A stretch of DNA of 39,396 bases. Origin: Sphingomonadaceae bacterium. Its GTDB lineage: Bacteria > Pseudomonadota > Alphaproteobacteria > Sphingomonadales > Sphingomonadaceae. A program made the position numbers and the translations under genes. The notes beneath the pieces are model-generated. The model worked only from the letters and a program-made list of their open reading frames with translations. It did no database searches and was not told the origin of the DNA. Of the stretch, positions 6,623 to 15,152 are shown in pieces (positions within the stretch are counted from its first letter, which is position 1; the number at the start of each line of letters is the position of its first letter). The stretch is taken from NCBI GenBank assembly GCA_947472735.1, contig CANJBY010000015.1, positions 1-39,396 of the forward strand, in the 5' to 3' direction.

Positions 6623-8188
6623 ATGCGTTCCATCGACTATTTCGACCGCGGGCACGACCGCAATCCGGAGCGGCTCGCGATCATCGACACGGTGACGGGC
6701 AAGGAATGGACCTACGCCCAGGTGAAGGAGATGAGCGAACGCATTGCCGCTGCCCTGCAGCGCGGCGGCTTCGCCAATCAGGATCTGCTCGCGCTTTATG
6801 GCCCCAATGGCGGCATGCTGCTGGTGGCGCTGCTGGCGATGTGGCGGGCCAACGGCAAGTGGATCCCGGTCAACACCCGCAACGCGATCGACGCCAACGC
6901 CGGCTACATCAATTACGTGCGCTGCAAGTGGATGGTCTACCACTCCAGCCTCGCCGGCGAAGTCGATCAGCTGCGCGCCCTGTGCCCCACGCTGACCAAG
7001 TTCATCTGCATCGACCAGCCGCTGGGCGACGACCCGAGCCTGGAGCAGTTCATTGACGGCGTCACCGCCGCCGATTTCGTCGAGCCTGAGATCGACGCCT
7101 TTGCCAATATGCACGAGATCGTCGGCATCTTCCCCACGGGCGGCACCACCGGGCCGTCGAAGGGCGCCAACGTCACCAACCTCGGCTGGGGCACGATGAT
7201 CGAGACGGCGGCCGATGCAATGGGCGGGCGCACCGACAATCCGGTCGCGCTGGTGTCCGCGCCGATCACCCACGCGGCCGGACCGATCTGCCTTTCGACC
7301 ATGAGCCTGGGGGCCACGCAGGTGATCCTGCCCGGGTTCGATGCGGAAAAGGTGCTTCAGGCGATTGATCGCTACAAGATCAGCCACATGTACCTGCCGC
7401 CGACTGCGCTGTACCAGTGCCTGGCTTCGCCCGAGATCGGCAGCCACGACTATTCAAGCCTCAAGATCTTCATCCTCGTCGGCTCGCCCTGCTCACCGGA
7501 GAAGCTGCGCCAGGCGGTCGAAGTATTCGGCCCGTGCATGTGCCAGAGCTACGGCCAGGTCGAATGCCCGATGATCGTCGCCTGGTTCCCGCCGGAGGAC
7601 GTTGCGCGCTTCGCCAGGGAAGCGCCGGAGAAGCTCGCCAGTTGCGGCAAGATCACGCGCTCGATCAAGGTCGCGTTGCTGGATGACGATGGCAAGCAGG
7701 TGCCACTGGGCGAGAGCGGCGAGATCTGCGCTCGTGGCGTGCTGGTTTCGCATTCCTACTTCGAAAAGCCTCAGGAAACCGCCGAAGTCCGCAAGTTTGG
7801 CTGGCACCACACGGGTGACGTCGGCAAGTTCGACAAGGATGGCTATCTCTACATCGTCGACCGCAAGAAGGACATGGTCGTCACCGGCGGGTTCAACGTC
7901 TTCACCACCGAGGTTGAGGCGGCAATCACCGAACTGGCAGCGGTGCGCGAATGCGCGGTGTTCGGCGTACCACACGAAAAGTGGGGCGAGCAGGTCCACG
8001 CCGTGGTCGTGGCCGAGGGCATTTCCGAAGCCGAGATCATCGCCCATACCAAAGCGCGGCTGGGAGGGGTAAAGGCACCGAAGACCGTTGCATTTATCGA
8101 CTCGATTCCGCGCACGGCCGCGGGCAAGATGGACAAGAAGGAACTGCGCAAGCCCTATTGGGGCGGCTCGGACCGGATGGTGAACTGA
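6623..8188 (+). CDS. AMP-forming acyl-CoA synthetase
   Basis: A 521-residue ANL-superfamily ligase that activates a carboxylic acid with ATP and CoA through an acyl-AMP. Motifs in order are the phosphate-binding loop PTGGTTGPSKG (171-181), QSYGQVE, TGDVGKFDKDGYLYIVDRKKD with GGFNVF at the hinge, and PRTAAGK with catalytic Lys502 near the C terminus. The ATG at 6623 lies seven bases after the upstream GST stop. In this cluster it probably activates an aryl or oxidised side-chain acid for thiolytic or retro-aldol shortening. Medium-chain fatty acid activation cannot be excluded. No hydratase/lyase or thiolase is visible in the window, so later steps must be encoded elsewhere. Confidence 0.9.
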   Translation: MRSIDYFDRGHDRNPERLAIIDTVTGKEWTYAQVKEMSERIAAALQRGGFANQDLLALYGPNGGMLLVALLAMWRANGKWIPVNTRNAIDANAGYINYVRCKWMVYHSSLAGEVDQLRALCPTLTKFICIDQPLGDDPSLEQFIDGVTAADFVEPEIDAFANMHEIVGIFPTGGTTGPSKGANVTNLGWGTMIETAADAMGGRTDNPVALVSAPITHAAGPICLSTMSLGATQVILPGFDAEKVLQAIDRYKISHMYLPPTALYQCLASPEIGSHDYSSLKIFILVGSPCSPEKLRQAVEVFGPCMCQSYGQVECPMIVAWFPPEDVARFAREAPEKLASCGKITRSIKVALLDDDGKQVPLGESGEICARGVLVSHSYFEKPQETAEVRKFGWHHTGDVGKFDKDGYLYIVDRKKDMVVTGGFNVFTTEVEAAITELAAVRECAVFGVPHEKWGEQVHAVVVAEGISEAEIIAHTKARLGGVKAPKTVAFIDSIPRTAAGKMDKKELRKPYWGGSDRMVN

Positions 8189-8232
8189 CAGTCCCGATAA
8201 CGGGGCGCAGCATGCGTTGGAGGGGTACACCT

Positions 8233-10341
8233 ATGCGTTTCAAGGCATTGGCAGCGGTCGCGCTTCTGGCGTTGGCGGCTTGCGGCAAGCAGGCTTCCGG
8301 GCCGGCCACCGAAGGTGTGACCGACGCGATGATCGCCAGCGGCGTAGACGGCGAATGGCTGACTTACGGCAACGATCGCGGCGAACAACGCTTCTCCAAG
8401 CTGACCCAGGTGAACGACACCAATGTCGGCCAGCTCGGCCTAGCCTGGTCGGCCGACCTCGAGACGGCGCGCGGGCAGGAAGCGACGCCGCTGATGCACA
8501 ACGGCGTGCTTTACGTGTCGACTGCCTGGTCGATGGTCAAGGCCTTCGACGCCAAGACCGGGGCGCTCAAGTGGTCCTATGACCCCAAGGTCCCACGTGA
8601 CACCCTGGTGCGCGCCTGCTGCGACGCGGTTAACCGCGGCGTGGCGCTTTACGGCGACAAGGTCTTCGTCGGCACGCTCGACGGCCGATTGGTCTCGCTG
8701 AACCAGGCCGACGGCAAGGTCGCCTGGGAAAAGACCGTGGTTCCAAACCAGAGCGACTATACCATCACCGGCGCCCCACGCATCGCCAATGGCAAGGTGC
8801 TGCTCGGCTCCGGCGGCGCGGAATACAAGGCGCGCGGCTATCTCGCCGCCTATGACTGGAAGACTGGCAAGGAGCTGTGGAAGTTCCACACCGTGCCCGG
8901 CAATCCGGACGACGGGTTCGAGAACAAGGCGATGGAAGCCGCTGCCAAGACCTGGTCGGGCAAGTGGTGGGAGCTGGGCGGTGGCGGCACCGTCTGGGAT
9001 TCGATCACTTACGATCCCGCGACCAACCTGGTGCTGTTCGGCACCGGCAATGCCGAGCCGTGGAACCCGGCCGCCGCCGGCCGTGAGGGCGACAGCCTCT
9101 ACACTTCGTCGATCGTCGCGGTGGATGCCGATACCGGCGAATACAAGTGGCACTTCCAGGAGACCCCGGAAGACCGTTGGGACTTCGATTCCAACGCCCA
9201 GATCACCGTGACCGACCTGGCCATCAACGGTGAGCAGAAGCACGTCGTGCTGCACGCGCCGAAGAACGGCTATTTCTACGTGCTAGATGCCAAGAGCGGC
9301 GCCTTCATCTCCGCCGGCAGCTTTGTCACGCAGAACTGGTCCACCGGGATCGACCCGAAGACCGGCCGGCCGATGATCAATCCCGAAGCGCGCTATGAGA
9401 AGACCGGCAAGCCGTTCATCTCCATCCCCGGCGCGGGCGGCGCGCACAGCTGGCAGCCGATGAGCTTCAGCCCGGCCACCGGCTTCACGTACATTCCGAC
9501 CAACCTCGCCGCCTTCCCCTTTGCTGCGGCAAAGGACTGGAAGCCGAGCGCGATGGGCTTCCAGACCGCGCAGGACGGCGCCATGGTTGCCATGCCGGCT
9601 GACAAGGGCGCCCGCGCGGGTGCGCTTGCGGCCACGACCGGGGCGCTGATCGCCTGGGATCCGGTGGGGCAAAAGGCAGCCTGGACGGTGTCGCACCCCG
9701 GCCCGTGGAACGGCGGTACGCTCTCGACCGCCGGGAACCTGGTATTCCAGGGCACCGCCGAAGGATACCTTGAGGCCTATAGCGCGAACAAGGGTGCCAA
9801 GCTCTGGTCGTTCGATGCCCAGACCGGCGTGATGGCTGCGCCGATGACTTACTCGATCGGCGGCGAGCAGTACGTCGCGGTGCTGGCCGGCTGGGGCGGC
9901 GTCTGGGATATCGCCCCGGGCGTGCTCTCCACCAAGAGCCGCGGCGCACGCAACATCAGCCGCTTGTTGGTGTTCAAGCTCGGCGCAAAGGGCGCGCTTC
10001 CGGCGATCCCTCCGCTCAACAAGCTTCCGCTCGATCCGTCGGCGTTTACGGGTACGCCCGAACAGGCGACTGCCGGGGCCAATACCTATGCGCGCTACTG
10101 CTCGGTCTGCCACGGAGACGCAGCGATTGCCGGTGCGCTCAACCCCGATCTGCGCCATTCGGTCTACATCGGCTCGGCCGAGGGCATTCGTGCGGTGGTC
10201 ATCGACGGGCTGCTGATGCAGGGAGATCATCCCAAGGGGATGGTCTCGTTCAAGGCCGCGCTGAAGCCGGAGGATGTCGAGAACATCCGCCAGTACATCC
10301 TCAAGCGCGCCAACGAAGACAAGGCGCTGGGCGAGAAGTAG
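8233..10341 (+). CDS. PQQ-dependent dehydrogenase-cytochrome c, lipoprotein
   Basis: A complete 702-residue quinohaemoprotein alcohol dehydrogenase. The leader ends in lipobox LAAC (Cys17), predicting a lipid-anchored periplasmic protein, which is unusual for this family. I chose the ATG at 8233, after GGAGGGG; an ATG at 8212 is in frame but poorly placed. Motifs: vicinal disulfide (RACCDAVNRG), metal ligands GGAEY (Glu at 8821-8823) and GTGN, catalytic WDFD (9178-9189), and C-terminal haem motif CSVCH with Met in KGMVSF. Asp two residues after the catalytic Asp is the residue associated with lanthanide use in XoxF/PedH-type enzymes. Last gene of the GST unit. Likely oxidises an alcohol intermediate outside the inner membrane; substrate unknown. 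Confidence 0.92.
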   Translation: MRFKALAAVALLALAACGKQASGPATEGVTDAMIASGVDGEWLTYGNDRGEQRFSKLTQVNDTNVGQLGLAWSADLETARGQEATPLMHNGVLYVSTAWSMVKAFDAKTGALKWSYDPKVPRDTLVRACCDAVNRGVALYGDKVFVGTLDGRLVSLNQADGKVAWEKTVVPNQSDYTITGAPRIANGKVLLGSGGAEYKARGYLAAYDWKTGKELWKFHTVPGNPDDGFENKAMEAAAKTWSGKWWELGGGGTVWDSITYDPATNLVLFGTGNAEPWNPAAAGREGDSLYTSSIVAVDADTGEYKWHFQETPEDRWDFDSNAQITVTDLAINGEQKHVVLHAPKNGYFYVLDAKSGAFISAGSFVTQNWSTGIDPKTGRPMINPEARYEKTGKPFISIPGAGGAHSWQPMSFSPATGFTYIPTNLAAFPFAAAKDWKPSAMGFQTAQDGAMVAMPADKGARAGALAATTGALIAWDPVGQKAAWTVSHPGPWNGGTLSTAGNLVFQGTAEGYLEAYSANKGAKLWSFDAQTGVMAAPMTYSIGGEQYVAVLAGWGGVWDIAPGVLSTKSRGARNISRLLVFKLGAKGALPAIPPLNKLPLDPSAFTGTPEQATAGANTYARYCSVCHGDAAIAGALNPDLRHSVYIGSAEGIRAVVIDGLLMQGDHPKGMVSFKAALKPEDVENIRQYILKRANEDKALGEK

Positions 10342-10354
10342 GGGCTCTAGGCCA

Positions 10355-10423
10355 TCGACAAGCTCAGGCTGAGCGGGTGTGGATTTATACTGCAACAACG
10401 CCCGCTCGTGCTGAGCCTGTCGA
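10355..10423. repeat. REP-like extragenic palindrome
   Basis: Two 23-base arms (10355-10377 and 10401-10423) pair at 19 of 23 positions around a 23-base loop. The arms contain TCGACA, GCTCAG and GAGCGGG, a pattern I recognise as a common interspersed palindrome of sphingomonads and relatives. It fills the gap between two convergent genes and probably also acts as a bidirectional transcription stop. Confidence 0.65.
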
Positions 10424-10434
10424 AGCACGTCGAA

Positions 10435-11436
10435 CTACGGCGCGATCAGCACCTTGCACTGGTGTGTGCGCTTCCTGAGGCTTTCGAACACTTCGGGCGT
10501 CTCTTCCAGGCCGATCGTCCCTGTCACCAGCATGCGCGGTTCGGCCCGGCCGGCGGCGAGCGCGTCGAGCGCCTCCTGGTAATCCTGCACGGTGAAGAAG
10601 GCGCTGGTCACCAGCTTCGCTTCCTTCTGGAGCATGCGGAAGCTGTTGAAGGTATCGGGCCGGGTGCACAGACCAAGCAGCAGGATCGTTCCGCGATTGC
10701 GCACCTGTTCGATGCCTTGCGCGATCAACCCCGGCACGCCGACGCATTCGAAGACGATGTCGGCCTTGCCGCCCATCGCCCGCTCCGCCGCGCCGACCGG
10801 ATCGACCGGATCGACCACGAAGGCATCAGCCCCCATCGCCAAGGCCCGCTCGCTCTGAAAATCGAGCAAGTCCTGCACCGCGACGAAGCCGGCACCGTAT
10901 TGCTTGGCCCAGAATGCCACGGCGAGCCCGATGGGTCCGGCACCAAGCACCAACACCCTGTCACCCTTGTTGATGCCCGAGAGCTTCACCCCATGCAGCG
11001 CCACCGCCAGCGGCTCGATGATCGCGCCGTCAGCCAGGCTCGCGCTCTTGGGCAGGCGGATGCACTGGTTGGGGCGCGTCAGGGCGAATTCGGCATAGCC
11101 TCCCCCCTGAAGCCCGAAGTGGGCGCACCACTGCACTTCGCCTTTTCGGCAATGCTCGCAGTGCCCGCAGGACTTGAGCGGGCTGACCGCGACGAGATCG
11201 CCCATCTTGAGGCCCTCGACACCCTTGCCCAGCGCCACGACCTCACCCGCGAACTCGTGCCCCAGCACATCGCCACTGCCGATCCCGTAGGCCGGGTCCT
11301 CGGTCATGTGCAGGTCGCTGCCACAGATGCCGCAGCGCCCGACCCGGACCACCACATCGCCCTCACCCGGCGTCGGATCCGGAACCTGGGCGAAGGCAAG
11401 GGGCCGGTGCAGCCCCTGGACGGTAACAGCGCGCAT
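10435..11436 (-). CDS. Zinc-dependent medium-chain alcohol dehydrogenase
   Basis: A 333-residue NAD(P)-dependent MDR dehydrogenase. Catalytic zinc ligands Cys35 (CGICGSD) and His60-Glu61 (GHE), structural zinc Cys90/93/96/104, and Rossmann motif GAGPIGLA are all present. I placed the start at 11436 because AGAGGA precedes it and the SDR stop is only ten bases upstream; an ATG at 11472 would overlap the SDR. Closest in type to threonine/L-idonate/butanediol dehydrogenases. As last gene of the cytochrome-flavoprotein-hydrolase-SDR-ADH operon it probably oxidises or reduces an alcohol/ketone pair derived from the flavoprotein product. Confidence 0.88.
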   Translation of the reverse strand: MRAVTVQGLHRPLAFAQVPDPTPGEGDVVVRVGRCGICGSDLHMTEDPAYGIGSGDVLGHEFAGEVVALGKGVEGLKMGDLVAVSPLKSCGHCEHCRKGEVQWCAHFGLQGGGYAEFALTRPNQCIRLPKSASLADGAIIEPLAVALHGVKLSGINKGDRVLVLGAGPIGLAVAFWAKQYGAGFVAVQDLLDFQSERALAMGADAFVVDPVDPVGAAERAMGGKADIVFECVGVPGLIAQGIEQVRNRGTILLLGLCTRPDTFNSFRMLQKEAKLVTSAFFTVQDYQEALDALAAGRAEPRMLVTGTIGLEETPEVFESLRKRTHQCKVLIAP

Positions 11437-11446
11437 CAAGATCCTC

Positions 11447-12208
11447 TCAGTGGGCGGTCTGGCCGCCATCAATTGTGATCGTCGCGCCGTTTATGTAGCT
11501 CGCCGCATCCGAGCACAAGTGCAGCACAGTGCCCGCAATCTCCTCCGGCTGCGAAGCCCGGCCCGAGACGTTGCCGGCAAAGAACATGTCGGTGAATTCC
11601 TTGCTGTCGGCCCAGTGCTGGGTCATCGGCGTGACCACGAAGCCCGGCGCGATCGCGTTGACCCGGATCCCGAGCCGACCGTAATCGACCGCCGCTGCCT
11701 TGGTCAGCCCGACCACGGCGTGCTTGGCGGCGATGTAGGGCGACATGCCCGGATCCGCAATCAGACCGCCGACCGAAGCCGTGTTGACGATCGCCCCGCC
11801 CCCGACCTTGAGGAAGTGCCTAAGTTCCGCCTGCATCGCGAAGAACACGCCCTTGAGATCGACGTCGATCGCGAGATTGAACTCGTCGAGCGGAATCTCG
11901 TGCAGCGGACGCTGCGGGGGCAGTACGCCGGCATTGTTGAACGCCGCGTCCATCCGCCCGTACTTGCCGACGCATTCCGCGACCAGCGCGACCATCGCGG
12001 CGGGATCGACCACGTTGGCTTCGAACCAGCTGGCCTTGCCGCCTTCCTGCTCGATCAGCGCCACGGTCTCACCCGCACGAGCATCGACGTCCCCGATCAT
12101 CACAGCAGCTCCGGCAGTGGCAAACGCACGCGCCGTAGCCCGGCCGATACCGGTCGCACCGCCGGTGATCAGGACGGCCTTGCCGCTGAAATCGATCATT
12201 CCTGCCAT
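11447..12208 (-). CDS. Short-chain dehydrogenase/reductase
   Basis: A 253-residue classical SDR with cofactor motif TGGATGIG, acidic residues GDVDA after beta-2 (favouring NAD), NNAG, catalytic Ser in NTASVGG and YIAAK. The start at 12208 has GAGGA six bases before it; a second ATG at 12199 overlaps the upstream stop as ATGA and is possible. It overlaps the end of the hydrolase gene, indicating coupled translation. By context it may oxidise a 1-arylalkanol to the ketone, the job of LigD/LigL-type C-alpha dehydrogenases. Substrate is inferred only. Confidence 0.88.
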   Translation of the reverse strand: MAGMIDFSGKAVLITGGATGIGRATARAFATAGAAVMIGDVDARAGETVALIEQEGGKASWFEANVVDPAAMVALVAECVGKYGRMDAAFNNAGVLPPQRPLHEIPLDEFNLAIDVDLKGVFFAMQAELRHFLKVGGGAIVNTASVGGLIADPGMSPYIAAKHAVVGLTKAAAVDYGRLGIRVNAIAPGFVVTPMTQHWADSKEFTDMFFAGNVSGRASQPEEIAGTVLHLCSDAASYINGATITIDGGQTAH

Positions 12209-13077
12209 TTCGGTTCCTCGCCCTTCGCTATCTTCGATGAATTGCCGAGCAGGAAATCGCCCAGCACGTCAACAGCCTCCGGAAACGCCGCCTGAACCTT
12301 GGAGCGCAGTTGCGCCGAATCCTTCGACCTCGCGACCAGACCCGGCCAGGCGCTGATATAGCGCCGGCTGAAGTCCAACCCTGACACATCATTGGGAAGA
12401 CCAGGCTTGGCATGGCCGGCAACGACGATCTTTGGCCCCAGGGCAGCGAGCCCGTCGAGCGAGCGGCCCCAGGCGGCAACATCGGCGGGATCGTGCTCGC
12501 CCAGCCACAGGTGCATCTGGTTGAAAACGATATCGCCCGCGAACAGCGCCTTGATCGAAGGCGCCCACAGTGCGGTCGCGTGAACGTGGTCGCCGGCCAT
12601 CGGGCCGATCACCTTGAGCTCCTGCCCTTCGAGCAGGATCGTGTCGCCTTCAAGCGCGCTGGGCGCCGTGGGCGAACGCGGGCCGTTGTCGCCCAGCATC
12701 GGGCTCCAGCGCTTCACCTTGAACGGCAGCGAGCGCCAGATGTCGGACACCACTACCGGGTGAGCAACGATCTTCACGTCCGGGAAGGCCTGGCGGATCA
12801 CCTCCATCGAGAAGAAGTGATCGGGGTGATCGTGCGTGACGAACACCGTGGTCAGGTGCTTACCGCTTTCCAGCACCATCGCCACGACCCGGTGGGCATC
12901 GGCCATCGTGAACGGCGCATCGACCAGCACCGCATTCTTCTCGCCCTTGATCAGTGCGATGTTGGCATACAGCGAGCCCGGTCCGGTGCGCAGCACCTCG
13001 ACTTCTAACGGTTTCTGTTGCGCCACTGCCGGCGTCGCCAGCAGCAAGGCAGAGAGGGCTGTCAGTTTGCGCATCAT
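12196..13077 (-). CDS. Exported metallo-beta-lactamase-fold hydrolase
   Basis: A 293-residue protein with a Sec signal peptide (MMRKLTALSALLLATPAVAQ). Zinc motif THDHPDH (His82, His84, Asp86, His87) is followed by His in GDHVHA, bridging Asp in AGDIVF and the final His in VVAGHAKPG, so a complete dinuclear site. The start at 13077 is ATGATG and overlaps the flavoprotein stop; longer frames upstream lie inside that gene and are not credible. Members hydrolyse esters, lactones, thioesters or sulfates in the periplasm. Its place between flavoprotein and SDR suggests hydrolysis of a substrate or intermediate such as an aryl ester or lactone. Exact reaction unknown. Confidence 0.85.
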   Translation of the reverse strand: MMRKLTALSALLLATPAVAQQKPLEVEVLRTGPGSLYANIALIKGEKNAVLVDAPFTMADAHRVVAMVLESGKHLTTVFVTHDHPDHFFSMEVIRQAFPDVKIVAHPVVVSDIWRSLPFKVKRWSPMLGDNGPRSPTAPSALEGDTILLEGQELKVIGPMAGDHVHATALWAPSIKALFAGDIVFNQMHLWLGEHDPADVAAWGRSLDGLAALGPKIVVAGHAKPGLPNDVSGLDFSRRYISAWPGLVARSKDSAQLRSKVQAAFPEAVDVLGDFLLGNSSKIAKGEEPKWQE

Positions 13078-14699
13078 GCTATCCCTTGTTTTCCGGGGGC
13101 GAGGATGTGATTGGGATCCAGGGCATGCTTGATCCGAGCGTTCACCGTGCGGTTGGTTTCGCCATACTGCCGCGCGACGAGGTCCATTGTCGAGACGCTT
13201 GAGCGGTAGGCACACCACCCCTTTTCGCCAAAACGGACGATCATCTCGTTGATGCAGGTCTCGGCCCGGGCGGATGAGTCATCATCGCCTTTGTCGAACA
13301 TCAGGAAGATGATGTGGTGCAGCTCGCGCCCGCCGACGGCGTAGGCCGGAGCGTAGTCGAAGCCATGCTTGTTCATGATCTCGCGGGCGAGCGCACTCTG
13401 TCCGGCAGTCTCAGCCCCCTTGGCCGGTGCGACCGGGGCGAAGGCGACCGCTCCGCCATTGGAACCCCACCAGCGCACCAGCCCGATCTCCTCGAGCGTC
13501 ATCCCGCCGCGCATCAGCGTCTTGTGGTGCTCAAACCAGGGGTTGCCGGTCATTTCCGCTTCGGTCAGCACTTCACCGCCCGAAGCCTCGAATGCGGCGC
13601 GCAGGATCGGTTCGGTTGCGGCGATGGTTGCATCGGTGCCGTAGAGCGCAAAGTAGGTGTTCCACATGCCCAGGCCATTGCGCCTGGCTTCGGCCTTGAT
13701 CAATTCCTCGGGGATCGCCCCGGTGCCGTTAAAAATGTCGGTCCGCCGCTTGAACATGGCCAGCTGGTAAAGCGCGCCCATGATCAACACCCCGTTGGGG
13801 ATGAGGTTGTTCATCCGGAACGGGCGGATCGTGTCGGTAGCCTTGGCGACGTCCTCGGCATTGGGGTAGCGGACGACGAACGGCTTATACACGGGCGGTT
13901 GCGGCATCAGCCACATGCCGAGCTTGGTCACCACCCCGAAGTTCGACTGGGTGAAAATGCCATCGAGATAGGGTCCATAGCCCCACTTGAAGGCCTGCCA
14001 GGTAGTGGAGTTCTGCACCGAGCCCATCCCGGTCTTGAGAACCGAACCGTCAGCCAACACCACTTCCATGCCGCATTGCATGAAGAAATGGTCGCCATAG
14101 GGCGTGTAGCCAACCCCGCGTTCCAGCGTGTTGCCAACCATCGAGACGATCGGGCCCACCGTGGGCACGTCGATCCAGTAAGGCAGCTTGTGCTCAGCGA
14201 TGTAGTCGTGGATCTGCTGATAGGTGACGCCCGGTTCAACCAGGATCGTGCCGAGTTCGGCATCGAAATCAAGGATCCGGTTCATCCGTTTGAGATCGAG
14301 GATCATTTGCCCGCTGCTGGCGGGCGTCGCCATGCCGTAGCCCATGTTGTGCCCGGTCGAGATCGGCCACAGCGGCAGGCGGTACTTGTTGGCGACCTTG
14401 AGGATCGCCTGAACTTCCTCCACCGACTCCGGAGCCACCGCGCCTGAGGGCACATGCTCTCCGCGAAGGTCTGGGATGAAGCTCTTGCGGTAGCTGACGG
14501 TCGATTCCTCGTCTGCGAATACCCAGTCGCTACCGACGATCGCCTGCAGTTCCTTTACTGCGGTCGCGAAAGTCGAGCGGCTCATCCGCTTGGGCAGCAT
14601 CCGGGTTCCGTCTAGCGGCGTGGCAAAAGCCCGCGCAGCAACGAGGGAGGAGCCGACAGCCCCCGCGGCGAGAATATCGCGCCTGCTGATCCCGCTCAT
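13074..14699 (-). CDS. Tat-exported VAO/4-cresol dehydrogenase-family flavoprotein
   Basis: A 541-residue FAD enzyme for para-substituted phenols, paralogous to the one at 2496. A twin-arginine leader (SRRDILAAGAVGSSL...ARAFA) exports the folded flavoprotein. Phenolate-binding residues Tyr121 (NMGYG) and Tyr498-Arg499 (CAYRSS) are present, and the C terminus DPNHILAPGKQGI is typical. The position of the covalent-FAD His (81 residues before Tyr498) is Ala417 in GGAVAFAPV, and no Tyr occurs between about residues 355 and 448, so neither VAO-type His nor cresol-dehydrogenase-type Tyr tethering is evident; FAD may be non-covalent. The start at 14699 overlaps the cytochrome stop (ATGA). With that cytochrome it should form a periplasmic flavocytochrome dehydrogenase. 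Confidence 0.88.
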   Translation of the reverse strand: MSGISRRDILAAGAVGSSLVAARAFATPLDGTRMLPKRMSRSTFATAVKELQAIVGSDWVFADEESTVSYRKSFIPDLRGEHVPSGAVAPESVEEVQAILKVANKYRLPLWPISTGHNMGYGMATPASSGQMILDLKRMNRILDFDAELGTILVEPGVTYQQIHDYIAEHKLPYWIDVPTVGPIVSMVGNTLERGVGYTPYGDHFFMQCGMEVVLADGSVLKTGMGSVQNSTTWQAFKWGYGPYLDGIFTQSNFGVVTKLGMWLMPQPPVYKPFVVRYPNAEDVAKATDTIRPFRMNNLIPNGVLIMGALYQLAMFKRRTDIFNGTGAIPEELIKAEARRNGLGMWNTYFALYGTDATIAATEPILRAAFEASGGEVLTEAEMTGNPWFEHHKTLMRGGMTLEEIGLVRWWGSNGGAVAFAPVAPAKGAETAGQSALAREIMNKHGFDYAPAYAVGGRELHHIIFLMFDKGDDDSSARAETCINEMIVRFGEKGWCAYRSSVSTMDLVARQYGETNRTVNARIKHALDPNHILAPGKQGIA

Positions 14700-15058
14700 T
14701 GTCCGTGCTCCTTCGCGTCGACGGGTGCCTGGCTGATCCACTGTGCCAGTGCCTTGAGTTCCGTGTTGCTGATCTCTGTTGGCCGGAATGCCGGCATGGC
14801 CCCGTTGCCGTGGCGCACGAAATATTCGATCGTCTCCACCGGCAGGCCGCGCCCACGGATGATCGGGCCGACATTATGGCCGTGGCAATAGCCGCAGGTG
14901 CTCGAATAGACCTTCTCAGGCGAACGGGTAGGAAGGACCTTCCCCAGCTCCTGACCGGCCGCCAGGGCCCCGGTCCCGCTCGCAACGCTGACTGCTACCA
15001 GCAGCGCCGCTGCTGCCGCCACGCGCGCAAACGCATGCGCTAAGCCATGCCTGGACAT
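14696..15058 (-). CDS. Periplasmic class I cytochrome c, flavoprotein partner
   Basis: A 120-residue monohaem cytochrome c with a Sec signal peptide (hydrophobic AAAAALLVAVSVA, cleavage near GALAAG), haem motif CGYCH (55-59) and axial Met88 in GNGAMPAF. Its gene overlaps the flavoprotein gene by four bases, as in pchC/pchF-type flavocytochromes. Expected to take electrons from the reduced flavin and pass them to the respiratory chain. It is the first gene of the leftward operon. GGGAGCAGGG precedes the start. Confidence 0.9.
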   Translation of the reverse strand: MSRHGLAHAFARVAAAAALLVAVSVASGTGALAAGQELGKVLPTRSPEKVYSSTCGYCHGHNVGPIIRGRGLPVETIEYFVRHGNGAMPAFRPTEISNTELKALAQWISQAPVDAKEHGQ

Positions 15059-15119
15059 ACCCTGCTCCCAATATGAGAACCCGTCGGGCCTCGTCGCTTG
15101 AATACGACACTTTGTAAGA

Positions 15120-15143
15120 TTGGGATTGGGCTATTTGGGATTG
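15120..15143. promoter_or_regulatory. Direct repeats in the leader of the cytochrome-flavoprotein operon
   Basis: TTGGGATTG occurs twice, at 15120-15128 and 15135-15143, 15 bases apart, between tetR and the cytochrome gene. On the minus strand a TTGACA (15156-15151) overlaps the tetR stop, but I see no good -10 at standard spacing. The repeats could bind an activator that compensates for this. Confidence 0.35.
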
Positions 15144-15152
15144 ATCAGATTG

